A stretch of DNA of 64,000 nucleotides from an uncultured Ruminococcus sp. (GCA_900539835.1 UQDR01000001.1:62001-126000); one strand, 5' to 3'. Positions 8,587 to 17,923 are shown, counted from the stretch's first letter. Notes: generated by a model not told the origin, from the sequence alone. Numbers and translations: made by a program.

Positions 8587-10029
8587 TTAAATACTATCAA
8601 GTTTTTTGCTGATGATTTCTTTCATCATTCCAGGATTTGCTTTTCCTTTTGAAGCCTTCATGCACTGTCCCACAAGAAATCCCAATGCATTTGTTTTTCC
8701 GTTTTTAAAGTCAGTAACCGATTTTTCGTTTGCCGTCAAGACTTCATCTGCAAGCTTTTCAAGAAAAGCACTGTCAGAAACCTGAGCAAGCCCCAGTTCG
8801 TCCACAAGCTTCTTGACATCTTTATCCTCTTCAAGAATAACTGCAAAAATCTTCTTTCCACCTGCGTTTGATATAGTTTTGCTCTCAATGAGTCCAACAA
8901 GCTCAGTAAGGTTATCCGCATTAATTTTTGTATCTGACAACTTCTTGCCTGTTTCGTTCATATACTTAACTAAATCACCTAAAATCCAAACAGAATAGGA
9001 TTTTGCCGGATATTTGTTTTTAGCAAGACAAGAATCAAAGAGTGCAGCTAATTCAACAGATTCTGCAATAAATGTTGCTTCTTTCTGAGGCAAATTCCAA
9101 TCCTTAACGTATCTCAGAATTTTTGCGTTTGGCAATTCAGGAATCTCTGACTTAAGCTTATCTACTCTTTCTTGATCAACTACTATTGTAAGTAAATCAG
9201 GCTCAGGAAAATATCTGTAATCCTGTGCGTCTTCTTTAGAACGCATTGATACACTGACTCCCTTTACATCATCCCAACGTCTTGTTTCCTGTTCAATAGT
9301 TCCGCCGTTTTCAAGAATTTCGATCTGTCGGTTAACTTCATAGTCAATGCCTCTTACAGCTGCTGAAAAACTATTAACATTTTTCATTTCAGAACGAGTT
9401 CCCATAGGTTCACCCGGTTTATGAACAGATACGTTAACATCGCATCTAATTGAACCCTCCTGCATCTTACAGTCACAGATGTCAAGATACTGCAATATAG
9501 ATTTTAGAGTCTCAAGATATGCTTTTGCTTCAGCCGAGCTTCTCATATCGGGTTCAGACACAATTTCAATCAGCGGTACACCGCATCTATTCAAGTCAAC
9601 CAAAGAGCAGCCGTCAAATTTATCAGAATGCAGAAGTTTTCCTGCATCTTCTTCTATGTGGATTCGGGTAATACCAATTCTTCTTTCTTCCCCGTCAACC
9701 ATAACATCAACATAGCCGTTTTCACACAAAGGCACTTCCGCTTGTGATATCTGATATGCTTTAGGCAGGTCAGGATAAAAATAATTTTTTCTATCCTGTT
9801 TGCATACACGATTGATATTACAATTTAATGCGTGACCCATTTTAATTGCATAATCAACAACAGTCTCGTTAAGTGTTGGCAAAGCCCCCGGCATTCCCAT
9901 GCATATAGGACACACCTGTGAATTAACTTCAAGTCCGAACTGGTTTTTACAGTTACAATATATTTTAGAATCGGTATTTAGTTCAGCATGAGTTTCAAGA
10001 CCTATTACAACTTCATAGCCTTTTACCAT
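8587..10029 (-). CDS. gatB: Asp/Glu-tRNA amidotransferase subunit B (first copy)
   Basis: GatB is the kinase/tRNA-binding subunit of GatCAB, which phosphorylates misacylated Glu-tRNA-Gln or Asp-tRNA-Asn and amidates it with ammonia from GatA. The N-terminal block GLETHAELNTDSKIYCNC with a second pair CPIC gives the zinc site. DRKNYFYPDLPKAYQISQ and RCDVNVSVH are family signatures. The C-terminal YqeY-like tail (GFLVGQCMKASKGKANPG) is complete. At 480 residues it has standard length. It is last in ligA-gatC-gatA-gatB. A second GatB, fused to AspRS, lies at 35811-38681. This copy may handle Glu-tRNA-Gln, but that division of labour is inference. Confidence 0.97.
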   Translation of the reverse strand: MVKGYEVVIGLETHAELNTDSKIYCNCKNQFGLEVNSQVCPICMGMPGALPTLNETVVDYAIKMGHALNCNINRVCKQDRKNYFYPDLPKAYQISQAEVPLCENGYVDVMVDGEERRIGITRIHIEEDAGKLLHSDKFDGCSLVDLNRCGVPLIEIVSEPDMRSSAEAKAYLETLKSILQYLDICDCKMQEGSIRCDVNVSVHKPGEPMGTRSEMKNVNSFSAAVRGIDYEVNRQIEILENGGTIEQETRRWDDVKGVSVSMRSKEDAQDYRYFPEPDLLTIVVDQERVDKLKSEIPELPNAKILRYVKDWNLPQKEATFIAESVELAALFDSCLAKNKYPAKSYSVWILGDLVKYMNETGKKLSDTKINADNLTELVGLIESKTISNAGGKKIFAVILEEDKDVKKLVDELGLAQVSDSAFLEKLADEVLTANEKSVTDFKNGKTNALGFLVGQCMKASKGKANPGMMKEIISKKLDSI

Positions 10030-10047
10030 AATAACAATCTCCTTTCA

Positions 10048-11505
10048 TTAAAGCTTCGGTATTTTAAAGCCATCTGAAATTTTTTCATATGCAAAAGCTG
10101 TATTAAGAAGCTTTTGTTCAGAAAACTTATTTCCTATAAGCTGAAGTCCTATTGGAAGATTGCTGCTGTCAGTTCCGCATGGAACTGATATTGCAGGAAG
10201 ACCTGCTATATTAACAGTAACTGTACAAATGTCAGTTGCGTACATCTTTAACGGATCTTTGATATTTTCACCGATTTTAAATGCTGTTGTCGGAACAGTA
10301 GGAGCAGCAATCAAATCAATATCACTGAAAGCATTGTTAAATTCTTCAGAAATACGTCTTTGCAATAGCTTTGCTTTTCCGTAATAAGCATCGTAGAAAC
10401 CTGAGCTTAAAACAAATGTACCAAGCATTATACGTCTTTTAACTTCGTCGCCAAATCCTTCAGAACGAGTTTTTTCATACATATCAATAAGACTGTCGTA
10501 ATTTTCAGCACGATAACCATATCTTACACCGTCAAATCGTGCAAGGTTTGATGAAGCCTCAGCTGATGATATAATATAATAAGCCGACAGCGCATAATCA
10601 GTTGAAGGTAGGGTAATATCCTTAATTACTGCACCCTGCTTTTCTAATTCTTTTACTGCCTTGAGAACAGAGTCTTTTACTTCGTTATCAATTCCCTCAC
10701 CAAAATATTCTTTTGGAACACCGATTTTAAGACCTTTTACATCTGTAGTAAGATTTGCGGTTAAATCTGTATAATCTTTATTTGCTGATGTAGCGTCCAT
10801 TTTGTCATGACCGTTTATCACAGACTGAACCATAGCAACATCTTTGACACATTTTCCGATCGGACCAATTTGGTCAAGTGAAGATGCAAAAGCTACAAGA
10901 CCGAAACGTGATACAGCACCATATGTAGGTTTTAATCCTACCACACCGCAATAAGAAGCCGGCTGTCTGATTGATCCACCGGTATCAGAACCCAAGGATA
11001 CAACAGCCTCACAAGCGGCAACAGCAGCAGCCGAACCGCCTGAGGAACCGCCCGGAATTCTATCTAAAGCATGAGGATTGCAGGTAGGCTTGAAATAAGA
11101 TGTTTCAGTCGATGAACCCATTGCGAATTCGTCCATGTTAAGCTTTCCGGTAATTACAGCGCCTGCATCATTAAGCTTATTAATAACCGTAGCATTAAAT
11201 GGGGGTACATAATTACCAAGCATTTTAGATGAGCAGGTTGTTTTAAGTCCTTTTGTAGAAATATTGTCTTTAATTCCGATTGGAATACCTGCAATATCTG
11301 ACAGTTGCTCCCCGTCTGCTCTTTTTCTGTCAATTTCCTGTGCTTTTTTTAGAGCTTCTTCCTCATTCAATGTGACATAGGCATTTACTTTATCATCTAC
11401 AGCCTTAATGCGGCTGAATACAGACTGAGTAAGCTCAACAGAACTTATCTCTTTATTTTTAAGCATATCCGAAAGTTCATATGCGTTTCTTTCAAACAAT
11501 TCCAA
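10048..11505 (-). CDS. gatA: Asp/Glu-tRNA amidotransferase subunit A (first copy)
   Basis: GatA is the amidase-signature glutaminase that releases ammonia from glutamine for GatB. The catalytic Ser-cisSer-Lys triad is supplied by IGIKDNI (Lys) and the block GGSSGGSAAAVAACEAVVSL followed by GSDTGGSIRQPA. I start at TTG 11505 (485 residues), eight bases after AAGGAG (11514-11519); the GTG nine bases further out overlaps that ribosome site and cannot be served by it. It lies between gatC (12 bases) and gatB (18 bases). Confidence 0.96.
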   Translation of the reverse strand: MELFERNAYELSDMLKNKEISSVELTQSVFSRIKAVDDKVNAYVTLNEEEALKKAQEIDRKRADGEQLSDIAGIPIGIKDNISTKGLKTTCSSKMLGNYVPPFNATVINKLNDAGAVITGKLNMDEFAMGSSTETSYFKPTCNPHALDRIPGGSSGGSAAAVAACEAVVSLGSDTGGSIRQPASYCGVVGLKPTYGAVSRFGLVAFASSLDQIGPIGKCVKDVAMVQSVINGHDKMDATSANKDYTDLTANLTTDVKGLKIGVPKEYFGEGIDNEVKDSVLKAVKELEKQGAVIKDITLPSTDYALSAYYIISSAEASSNLARFDGVRYGYRAENYDSLIDMYEKTRSEGFGDEVKRRIMLGTFVLSSGFYDAYYGKAKLLQRRISEEFNNAFSDIDLIAAPTVPTTAFKIGENIKDPLKMYATDICTVTVNIAGLPAISVPCGTDSSNLPIGLQLIGNKFSEQKLLNTAFAYEKISDGFKIPKL

Positions 11506-11517
11506 TATCAACACTCC

Positions 11518-11787
11518 TTATTCTACAGTTTTAGGTACAACAAGACAGCCTGCTTTTACCTGCGGAGCATTAGCCATAAGCTCCTGTCTTGAATATTTGT
11601 CTGTTACAGCTTCATCTTTTCTCAAAATCATCGCATTGCTCTCATCCAAAGCCATTTTTTCATCAATATCCGGCAGCTTTTCCACCATATTAACAATATT
11701 CTGCATTTGAGTTTCAAATTCCTCAAGCTTATCGTCTTCAATTTTAAGACGTGAAAGCTTAGCAATATGTTTAATATCAATGTTCAT
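11518..11787 (-). CDS. gatC: Asp/Glu-tRNA amidotransferase subunit C (first copy)
   Basis: GatC is the small belt subunit that wraps GatA and GatB and stabilises the amidotransferase. The 89-residue protein has the typical N-terminus (IKHIAKLSRLKI), the middle NIVNMVEKLPDID and a C-terminal extended segment ending in VVPKTVE. A strong ribosome site (AGGAGG) precedes the ATG. It follows ligA by 11 bases and precedes gatA. It is distinct from the paralogue at 40175-40453. Confidence 0.95.
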   Translation of the reverse strand: MNIDIKHIAKLSRLKIEDDKLEEFETQMQNIVNMVEKLPDIDEKMALDESNAMILRKDEAVTDKYSRQELMANAPQVKAGCLVVPKTVE

Positions 11788-11798
11788 ATTTCTTCCTC

Positions 11799-13778
11799 CT
11801 ATTTTGTCATATCAAGAAATTCTTGTTCACTTATTATTTTAATTCCTAAATCCTGCGCTTTTGTCAGTTTGCTTCCGGCTTCTTCTCCTGCAAGAACAAA
11901 ATCTGTTTTCTTTGAAACAGAACCGCTTGCTTTTCCGCCGAATTTCTCAATAATAACTTTAGCTTCATTTCTTTTTAATGTAGGCAAAGTTCCTGTTAAC
12001 ACAAATGTTTTTCCCTCAAAACGGTTATCTAGCTGAATTTTTTCATAGTGTGTATTAACTCCGTAAGCTTTAAGCCGTTTTATGAGATTTACCATATGCG
12101 GTTCGGATAATTCCTTTACAACACTGTCAGCCATTATGTTTCCAAAGCCTTCAATCTGTGCTATTTCTTCAGATGATGCTGACATGATATTATCCAAATC
12201 ACCAAATTTATCACATAATAATTTGGCAGAAGCTTGTCCTATATTTCTTATACCTAATCCGAAGACAAGTTTATCAAGACTGTTATTCTTTGATTTATTT
12301 ATTGCATTTATAAGATTATTGGCTGATTTCTCTTTAAAATTTTCAAGTTCTATTAGCTGTTCAGCTTTAAGCTCATATAAATCAGCTACGGATTCTATAA
12401 GATGATTTTGCAAAAGAGTATCTACTATTGCAGGGCCTAATCCATCTATATCCATAGCACCCTTCGACGCAAAATGTACTATGCTTCTGAATATCTGTGC
12501 AGGACAATCCACATTAGGACATCTTATAGCGGCTTCATCATCCGTACGAATCACTTCTGTTCCGCAAACCGGACATTTATCAGGAAGTTTAAATATCCCA
12601 TTACCCTGCTTTTTCGCAACATTAAGCACTTCAGGAATAATATCTCCTGCTTTTCTCACAGTTATTATGTCGCCAACAGATATATTTTTTTCTTGAATGA
12701 AATCCTGATTGTGAAGCGTAGCTCGGGAAACACTCGTACCTGCGAGCAGAATAGGTTCAAATACAGCTACTGGAGTGATTGAACCGGTTCTTCCAACATT
12801 TAATTCAATATCCAAAAGCTTTGTTTGCTTTTCCTCCGGCGGAAATTTATAAGCTACTGCCCATTTGGGAGTTTTAGCAGTTGCTCCAAGTAAATCACGC
12901 TGTGAAAAGCTGTCTACTTTAATTACTACACCATCAATATCAAATGGCAGATCAAAACGTTTTTGACCTATTTGCTTAATATGATTTATTATTTCATCAC
13001 TTGTAGAAAGCTTTTTATATTCAGGAACCGTTTTAAAGCCGAGGGATTTGATATAATCAAGAGATTCTTTATGAGAATCAAGTGTTTTTCCTTCAATCTG
13101 CTGTATATTAAAACAGAAGATATCAAGCTTACGTTTTGCAGTTATTTTTGAATCCTTTTGCCTTAATGAACCGGCAGCCGCATTTCGTGGATTCTTAAAA
13201 GGCTGTTCATCATTGTCTTCCTGTTCCTTTACAAGCTGAAGAAAAACATTTCTCGGCATATAAACCTCGCCCCTTACTTCAAGAAGCGGCAGCTTTTCTG
13301 AAATGCTCATAGGTATAGATTTTACAGTTTTAAGATTTGAAGTAACATTCTCACCGACAAAACCATCACCTCTTGTAGAACCAATTACAAACTCTCCGTT
13401 TTGATATTCAAGTGAAACTGAAAGACCGTCAATTTTTGGTTCTACAACAAACTCAGGATCAACAACAGACTGCCTGACTGTATTAACAAAATGTTCAACC
13501 TGTTCAAAAGAAAAAACATCTTGAATTGAGCCCATCTGAACTTTATGATTTACTTTTTCAAACAAGGAAACGGCTTCTCCTCCCACACGCTGTGTAGGAG
13601 AATCCTTTCTAATAAATTCAGGATATTCTTCTTCAAGCTGTTTCAATTCCTGCTGTAGCTTATCATATTCATAGTCTGAAATTTCGTTTCTGTTTTCAAC
13701 ATAATAAAGCCTGCTGTGATAATTAAGCAATTCAACTAATTCATTTATTCTAAGCTGTGCATTATTTCTTGATTCCAT
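11799..13778 (-). CDS. ligA: NAD-dependent DNA ligase LigA
   Basis: LigA seals nicks in replication and repair using NAD+. Domains in order: Ia region (YYVENRNEISDYEYD), adenylation domain with the KxDG motif EPKIDGLSVSLE, OB fold, four-cysteine zinc finger (CPVCGTEV then CPNVDCPA), helix-hairpin-helix repeats and a C-terminal BRCT domain (FEGKTFVLTGTLP to the end). I start at ATG 13778 (659 residues); a TTG five codons upstream is in frame, and neither has a strong Shine-Dalgarno. It heads the operon with gatCAB. The pcrA helicase often found upstream is absent. Confidence 0.96.
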   Translation of the reverse strand: MESRNNAQLRINELVELLNYHSRLYYVENRNEISDYEYDKLQQELKQLEEEYPEFIRKDSPTQRVGGEAVSLFEKVNHKVQMGSIQDVFSFEQVEHFVNTVRQSVVDPEFVVEPKIDGLSVSLEYQNGEFVIGSTRGDGFVGENVTSNLKTVKSIPMSISEKLPLLEVRGEVYMPRNVFLQLVKEQEDNDEQPFKNPRNAAAGSLRQKDSKITAKRKLDIFCFNIQQIEGKTLDSHKESLDYIKSLGFKTVPEYKKLSTSDEIINHIKQIGQKRFDLPFDIDGVVIKVDSFSQRDLLGATAKTPKWAVAYKFPPEEKQTKLLDIELNVGRTGSITPVAVFEPILLAGTSVSRATLHNQDFIQEKNISVGDIITVRKAGDIIPEVLNVAKKQGNGIFKLPDKCPVCGTEVIRTDDEAAIRCPNVDCPAQIFRSIVHFASKGAMDIDGLGPAIVDTLLQNHLIESVADLYELKAEQLIELENFKEKSANNLINAINKSKNNSLDKLVFGLGIRNIGQASAKLLCDKFGDLDNIMSASSEEIAQIEGFGNIMADSVVKELSEPHMVNLIKRLKAYGVNTHYEKIQLDNRFEGKTFVLTGTLPTLKRNEAKVIIEKFGGKASGSVSKKTDFVLAGEEAGSKLTKAQDLGIKIISEQEFLDMTK

Positions 13779-13810
13779 AAAACACCATTCCAAATTCCAA
13801 TAATGTAGTT

Positions 13811-13839
13811 ATTATACCACAAACAACTTTAAAATACAA
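13811..13839 (-). promoter_or_regulatory. sigma-A promoter of ligA-gatCAB
   Basis: Minus strand TTGTAT (13834-13839), a 17-base spacer, TATAAT (13811-13816), with TGG just before the -10 (extended). Confidence 0.75.
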
Positions 13840-13903
13840 GAGATTTAACTAAGTTTTAATCTCTTCGCCGTGAAACATATATACTGACAGCAATAAAATT
13901 ATA

Positions 13904-13932
13904 TTGACTAAAATTAAAAACTTTGATATAAT
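13904..13932 (+). promoter_or_regulatory. sigma-A promoter of the 13952 gene
   Basis: TTGACT (13904-13909), 17 bases, TATAAT (13927-13932), preceded by TGA as an extended -10. The predicted start point near 13939 falls in the ribosome site AGGGAG (13938-13943), giving a nearly leaderless mRNA with only about 13 bases of 5' UTR. Confidence 0.75.
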
Positions 13933-13951
13933 TTTTTAGGGAGCTGATTCT

Positions 13952-14692
13952 GTGGATAATAAAAGGTTTAAAGAAATTTGCAATGAAATTATTAATAATA
14001 ACCGTATGATAAACGGAATCGGCACACTTAAAGAAAAAACTCTTCACGCTGTTTTAAAAACCTATTTTGAACCTCATCAAGACAATCAGGAAATCAAGTT
14101 AGGTAAATATATTGCAGACATAGTAAATGAAAAAGGAGTTATTGAAATACAAACGCAGAATTTCAATGCATTAAGAAACAAGCTTGAAAATTTTTTGGAA
14201 TTTTGTAATGTCACAGTGGTTTATCCTATTGCAAAAACTAAATATCTGTCTTGGATCGATATGAAAACAGGCGAAACAAGTAAAAGACGCAAGTCACCTA
14301 AAAAAGGAAGCATCTATGATTGTATCAGAGAGCTTTATAAAATCAAATATACATTAGATAATCCAAGCATGAATATTTGTCTCGTTATGCTTGAGATAGA
14401 AGAGTTGCGATATCTAAATGGATGGTCTGACGACAAAAAGAAGGGCTCAACAAGATGTGACCGTATTCCCACTGATATTCTTGATGAAATCTATTTATCG
14501 GATATTCAGGATTATTCAATTTTTATTCCCAAAAATCTGCCTGAAAGCTTTACATCAAAAGACTTTGCCGAATGTTCAGGAATTAAAATAAAAACAGCAC
14601 AAACCGCTCTGAATATTTTATGCTATTTGGGAGTTGTAATTAAGACAGGAAAAATTAAAAATAATATTATTTATAATAAGAATTATGTTTAA
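13952..14692 (+). CDS. Unrecognised protein, PD-(D/E)xK nuclease-like core plus helix-turn-helix
   Basis: I do not recognise this 246-residue protein as a named family. The N-terminal part has an arrangement like the PD-(D/E)xK nuclease fold: E28, H32, then D56 in LGKYIADIVNEK and E65-I-Q67 in GVIEIQT. The usual catalytic lysine would thus be a glutamine. The C-terminal 50 residues (ESFTSKDFAECSGIKIKTAQ onward) look like a winged helix-turn-helix with an ITxxT-like spacing. The middle is basic (SKRRKSPKKGS). It starts at GTG with AGGGAG eight bases upstream and has its own promoter. It is followed 24 bases later by the carboxypeptidase gene. A DNA-binding or nuclease role is inference only. 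Confidence 0.75.
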   Translation: MDNKRFKEICNEIINNNRMINGIGTLKEKTLHAVLKTYFEPHQDNQEIKLGKYIADIVNEKGVIEIQTQNFNALRNKLENFLEFCNVTVVYPIAKTKYLSWIDMKTGETSKRRKSPKKGSIYDCIRELYKIKYTLDNPSMNICLVMLEIEELRYLNGWSDDKKKGSTRCDRIPTDILDEIYLSDIQDYSIFIPKNLPESFTSKDFAECSGIKIKTAQTALNILCYLGVVIKTGKIKNNIIYNKNYV

Positions 14693-14716
14693 TACTATAC
14701 TGAAGGGAAAGATGAA

Positions 14717-16120
14717 ATGAAAATCAAGAGAAAATTATCAGCAGTTATTCTGATTTTTACAGTACTTATATTAAATTGTTCCATAGGTGTTAGTGCTTTT
14801 GAATTTACCCCTATCTCCGGAATCGATGAAAACGGCAAAGGAATACCGTTAAAGTTTTATTCAGAATCAGTTTATATGATGAATCTTGATACAGGTGAAA
14901 CTTTATTGAATATTGACGGTGAAAAAGCAAGAGTTCCGGCTTCACTCACTAAAATAATGACCGCTGTCGTTTTACTGGATCAATTCAAAACCTCTCCTGA
15001 AAAACTAAAAACTACATATGTATCATGCGGTTCAGAGGCCTTTGATGAATTATATGGAACAGGTGCGTCAACGGCTGATATCCAGCCGAATGAAAAGGTA
15101 AATTATTATGATTTGCTTGCGGCGCTTTTAATTCCCTCCTCCTGTGAAGCGGCTAATATAATTGCTATTAATGTCGGCGGATCAATAAATAAATTCTGCG
15201 ATATGATGAACGCTAAGGCGGAAGAGCTCGGAATGACCGAAACGCATTTTTCCAATGCTCATGGCTTGTTTGCAAATAAAAACTATACAAGCTGTAAAGA
15301 TATGTCGGTTCTTTGTAAGTATGCCTTAGATAATTATCCTGAATTCAAAGAAATTGTTTCTATGCCTGATTATCAGATGGAGCCTACTAATTACCATTCA
15401 GAAGGAACATCAATTATTAATACAAACTATATGCTGTCATCAGCTTCGGATTATTATTATTCAAGCGTTAAGGGAATAAAAACAGGTACCCTTGACGAAG
15501 CCGGAAGGTGCCTTGCATCTTATGCATCTTATGACGGATATAACTATCTTATTGTAAGCATGGGTGCCCCTATTGACAAACGTGAAGAGGATATAAAAAT
15601 AGGAGAAAAAAATCCTGATTCGGTTTTTGCAGATGATGTGGTATATTACAACTTGTTAGATCATATTTCACTATATAAATGGGCTTTCAATAATTTGGCA
15701 ATGACAGACTTTGTGAATACAAGCAGCGAAGTTCAGGAAGCAGCTGTTGAATTCGGAAAAGGTACAGATTATGTAACTTTAAAACCTGCTGAAGGTTATT
15801 CCCGTCTTTGGCCGATAGATATTCCCACTAATGATGTTAAAAGAGAAATTACTATCAGCAAAAACATTATTGCCCCTATAGAAAAAGGCGATGTACTTGG
15901 AAAGATGGCGCTTGTGTATAACGGTGAGACATTAGGAACAATTGATTTGGTTGCTACCGGCGCTGTAGAATGCGACGAGTTTTCAGCAAAGCTTCATGTA
16001 GCGGCTTCATTTTTCCATTCAAAGGCTTTTATGCTGGCATTGGTGATAATAATATTGATCATTGTTATCTATACTTCTATATATGCAGTCAGAACTCATA
16101 TGAAATATATAAAAAAATAA
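14717..16120 (+). CDS. D-alanyl-D-alanine carboxypeptidase (DacF-like, peptidase S11)
   Basis: This exported enzyme trims the terminal D-Ala from peptidoglycan stem peptides. Residues 1-27 form a signal peptide. The catalytic SxxK is S76-L-T-K79 in PASLTKIMT and the KTG box is K255-T-G in GIKTGTLDEAG. The middle motif, normally SxN (as in SGND), reads S142-C-E144 in PSSCEAAN, an Asn-to-Glu change. A PBP5-like C-terminal beta domain follows, and the protein ends in a true transmembrane helix (about 436-456) rather than an amphipathic anchor. At 467 residues it is slightly long. It probably shares a transcript with the preceding nuclease-like gene and is closed by a terminator at 16125-16164. 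Confidence 0.92.
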   Translation: MKIKRKLSAVILIFTVLILNCSIGVSAFEFTPISGIDENGKGIPLKFYSESVYMMNLDTGETLLNIDGEKARVPASLTKIMTAVVLLDQFKTSPEKLKTTYVSCGSEAFDELYGTGASTADIQPNEKVNYYDLLAALLIPSSCEAANIIAINVGGSINKFCDMMNAKAEELGMTETHFSNAHGLFANKNYTSCKDMSVLCKYALDNYPEFKEIVSMPDYQMEPTNYHSEGTSIINTNYMLSSASDYYYSSVKGIKTGTLDEAGRCLASYASYDGYNYLIVSMGAPIDKREEDIKIGEKNPDSVFADDVVYYNLLDHISLYKWAFNNLAMTDFVNTSSEVQEAAVEFGKGTDYVTLKPAEGYSRLWPIDIPTNDVKREITISKNIIAPIEKGDVLGKMALVYNGETLGTIDLVATGAVECDEFSAKLHVAASFFHSKAFMLALVIIILIIVIYTSIYAVRTHMKYIKK

Positions 16121-16124
16121 AATA

Positions 16125-16164
16125 AACGGATATTTCTGATTTAAATGAAATATCCGTTATTTTT
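16125..16164. terminator. Bidirectional terminator between dac and the AI-2E permease
   Basis: AACGGATATTTC (16125-16136) and GAAATATCCGTT (16147-16158) form a perfect 12-bp stem, followed by ATTTTT on the plus strand and TATTTTATTTTTTT on the minus strand. It serves both convergent genes. Confidence 0.88.
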
Positions 16165-16183
16165 ATTATAAATGTTTACTTAT

Positions 16184-17461
16184 TTATTTTTCAATAGCTT
16201 CATTTGCCTCTTCAATAGAAGGTATTTTTATTTCTGACAATTCTTCGGGCGTAAGAGGTATATGCTTTTCTCTTTCAAATCCCAGCAGCTTTTTATGATC
16301 TCCTTTATAATAAACCGTAGATAAAGGAAGCTTTTTCTTCTTCAGTTTATTCTCTGTATTTCCTCTTGTCAAACTGTAAATAAGTGCAAAAGCCGGAACA
16401 GATACAAGCATGCCTATAAAGCCGAATAATCCTCCGCCGATAAATAATGATATCATTACCCATATAGCAGGCAGCCCGGTTGAATCACCAAGAATTTTAG
16501 GTCCGAGAATATTTCCGTCAAATTGCTGAATAAGAAAAATTATAATTAAAAACCAGATAACTTTTCTTGGTTCAACAAGCAAAATCAGAAAAGCCGACGG
16601 TATTGCTCCGATAAAAGGTCCGAAAAATGGTATTATATTTGTTACTCCCACAATAACGCTTATAAGTATGTTGTAAGGAATATTGACTATTGTAAGAACA
16701 ATAAAGCATATAAAACCAATTATAATGGAATCGACTATTTTTCCCGTTAAAAAACCTGAGAAAACTTTGTTTGCCTGATTGCCGAATCTGAATATTTTTC
16801 CGCAGGTGGATTTCTTTAAGTTTGCAAACATGATTTTCTTTAACTGTGCAATTAATGTCTCTTTGCTGTAAAGCAGATATATAGATAAAATAAAGCCAAG
16901 AACAAAGTTTTTTATCAGATTTACAAAGCTAAGCGCACCCGAAAGAATATTTTCAAGCATTGGCTGCAATTTTCCTAAATCAGTTCCGAATTCCACTAAC
17001 TTTTCAGAAATAACAGTTCCGATTTTAGGATAATTAGCGAATAATTTATTGATCCATTCCTGACTTTTATCAACAATTCCGGAAAAGTTGTTGATGATAT
17101 CATTTATACTGTTTATTATTTCCGGTACTACAATTGAGATTATTCCGCCAACTATTCCAAGAAAAATCAAGGAACTGAATGTAACTGATAAAGATCTGAG
17201 CCATTTTCTTTTTCCGGCTTTCTTCGGTTTTTTTATAATCTTTTTATTGACAACATGCTCAAAGGTAACCATAATGGGATTAACAAGAAAAGCAATGACA
17301 AATCCCCAGATAACCGGTAGCAAAACAGTGAAAATTGCTGAAAGAATATTTAATATAGTTTGAAATTTAAAAATTGCCACAACCAGCAGTAAATTCACAG
17401 CAATAACCAAAACAGCATAAAGTGCAATTGTATTATATTTTTTGTTGGTATGAAACTTCAT
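16184..17461 (-). CDS. AI-2E family transporter (YtvI/PerM-like permease)
   Basis: Polytopic membrane protein of the AI-2 exporter-like superfamily, with members acting as exporters or Na+/H+ antiporters; the substrate here is unknown. The 425-residue protein has N-terminal helices (two near residues 10-65), a soluble amphipathic middle (about 110-190), and the C-terminal cluster with GVTNIIPFFGPFIGAIPSA and the DGNILGPKILGDSTGL signature that defines the family. I start at ATG 17461, where AAGGAG precedes by six bases; the in-frame extension to 17530 has no ribosome site. It has its own promoter at 17499-17527. Confidence 0.9.
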   Translation of the reverse strand: MKFHTNKKYNTIALYAVLVIAVNLLLVVAIFKFQTILNILSAIFTVLLPVIWGFVIAFLVNPIMVTFEHVVNKKIIKKPKKAGKRKWLRSLSVTFSSLIFLGIVGGIISIVVPEIINSINDIINNFSGIVDKSQEWINKLFANYPKIGTVISEKLVEFGTDLGKLQPMLENILSGALSFVNLIKNFVLGFILSIYLLYSKETLIAQLKKIMFANLKKSTCGKIFRFGNQANKVFSGFLTGKIVDSIIIGFICFIVLTIVNIPYNILISVIVGVTNIIPFFGPFIGAIPSAFLILLVEPRKVIWFLIIIFLIQQFDGNILGPKILGDSTGLPAIWVMISLFIGGGLFGFIGMLVSVPAFALIYSLTRGNTENKLKKKKLPLSTVYYKGDHKKLLGFEREKHIPLTPEELSEIKIPSIEEANEAIEK

Positions 17462-17498
17462 AACCCGCTCCTTTCTATAAATTCTATCGCTTAAATTT

Positions 17499-17527
17499 AT
17501 TATACACCATAAAAAATAATATTGCAA
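17499..17527 (-). promoter_or_regulatory. sigma-A promoter of the AI-2E permease gene
   Basis: Minus strand TTGCAA (17522-17527), 17 bases, TATAAT (17499-17504). Confidence 0.72.
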
Positions 17528-17586
17528 CATAATAAAAAGTAATAATTTTTTATATGCAAAGTTTACAATTTATTAATAATGTCGTA

Positions 17587-17615
17587 TTGACAATTATTTG
17601 GTTTTAGAATATAAT
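17587..17615 (+). promoter_or_regulatory. sigma-A promoter of the trp operon
   Basis: TTGACA (17587-17592), exactly 17 bases, TATAAT (17610-17615), a perfect consensus. It initiates near 17622 so that the whole T-box leader is transcribed. Confidence 0.9.
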
Positions 17616-17624
17616 GTTATTAAC

Positions 17625-17923
17625 TTAATATGTGAAATCCGCTGAGCAAAAGTAAGTAACTTTTTTGGATTGTTTCAGAGAGCCGATGTCTGGTGCGAAT
17701 CGGTACATGAAAAATGAGTGAATGGATTTGTGAGGAGCAATGTGAAAATTCTTTTGAATTAGTATCATTCGCCGTGTTTCCTACGTTAGTGTGACAGGAT
17801 ATTGATTTTCTTTTTATGAAATGCGTATCTGTGAGCCGATGAAATTCATCGGAAATTTGGGTGGCACCACGGTGGTTCTATCGTCCCATAGCTTAAAGCT
17901 ATAGTGATGATGGGACTTTTTTT
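17625..17923 (+). promoter_or_regulatory. T-box leader, Trp specifier, controlling the trp operon
   Basis: T-box leaders sense uncharged tRNA and antiterminate. Stem I carries the AGAGA-like element (near 17678) and GGTGCGAATC. The specifier loop reads GTGAATGGATTTG, with TGG (17723-17725, Trp) followed by the conserved purine. The T-box proper is GGGTGGCACCACGG (17859-17872); its UGGC bulge pairs with GCCA, fitting the G73 discriminator of bacterial tRNA-Trp. The terminator pairs GTCCCAT (17883-17889) with ATGGGAC (17910-17916), followed by a run of seven T. trpE starts 43 bases later. Limited Trp-tRNA charging should raise both Trp synthesis and trpS expression. Confidence 0.95.

Noticed and set aside
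13856..14047. 63-codon minus-strand frame upstream of the nuclease-like gene
   Set aside because: It has no ribosome site and lies across the promoter and start of the plus-strand gene.
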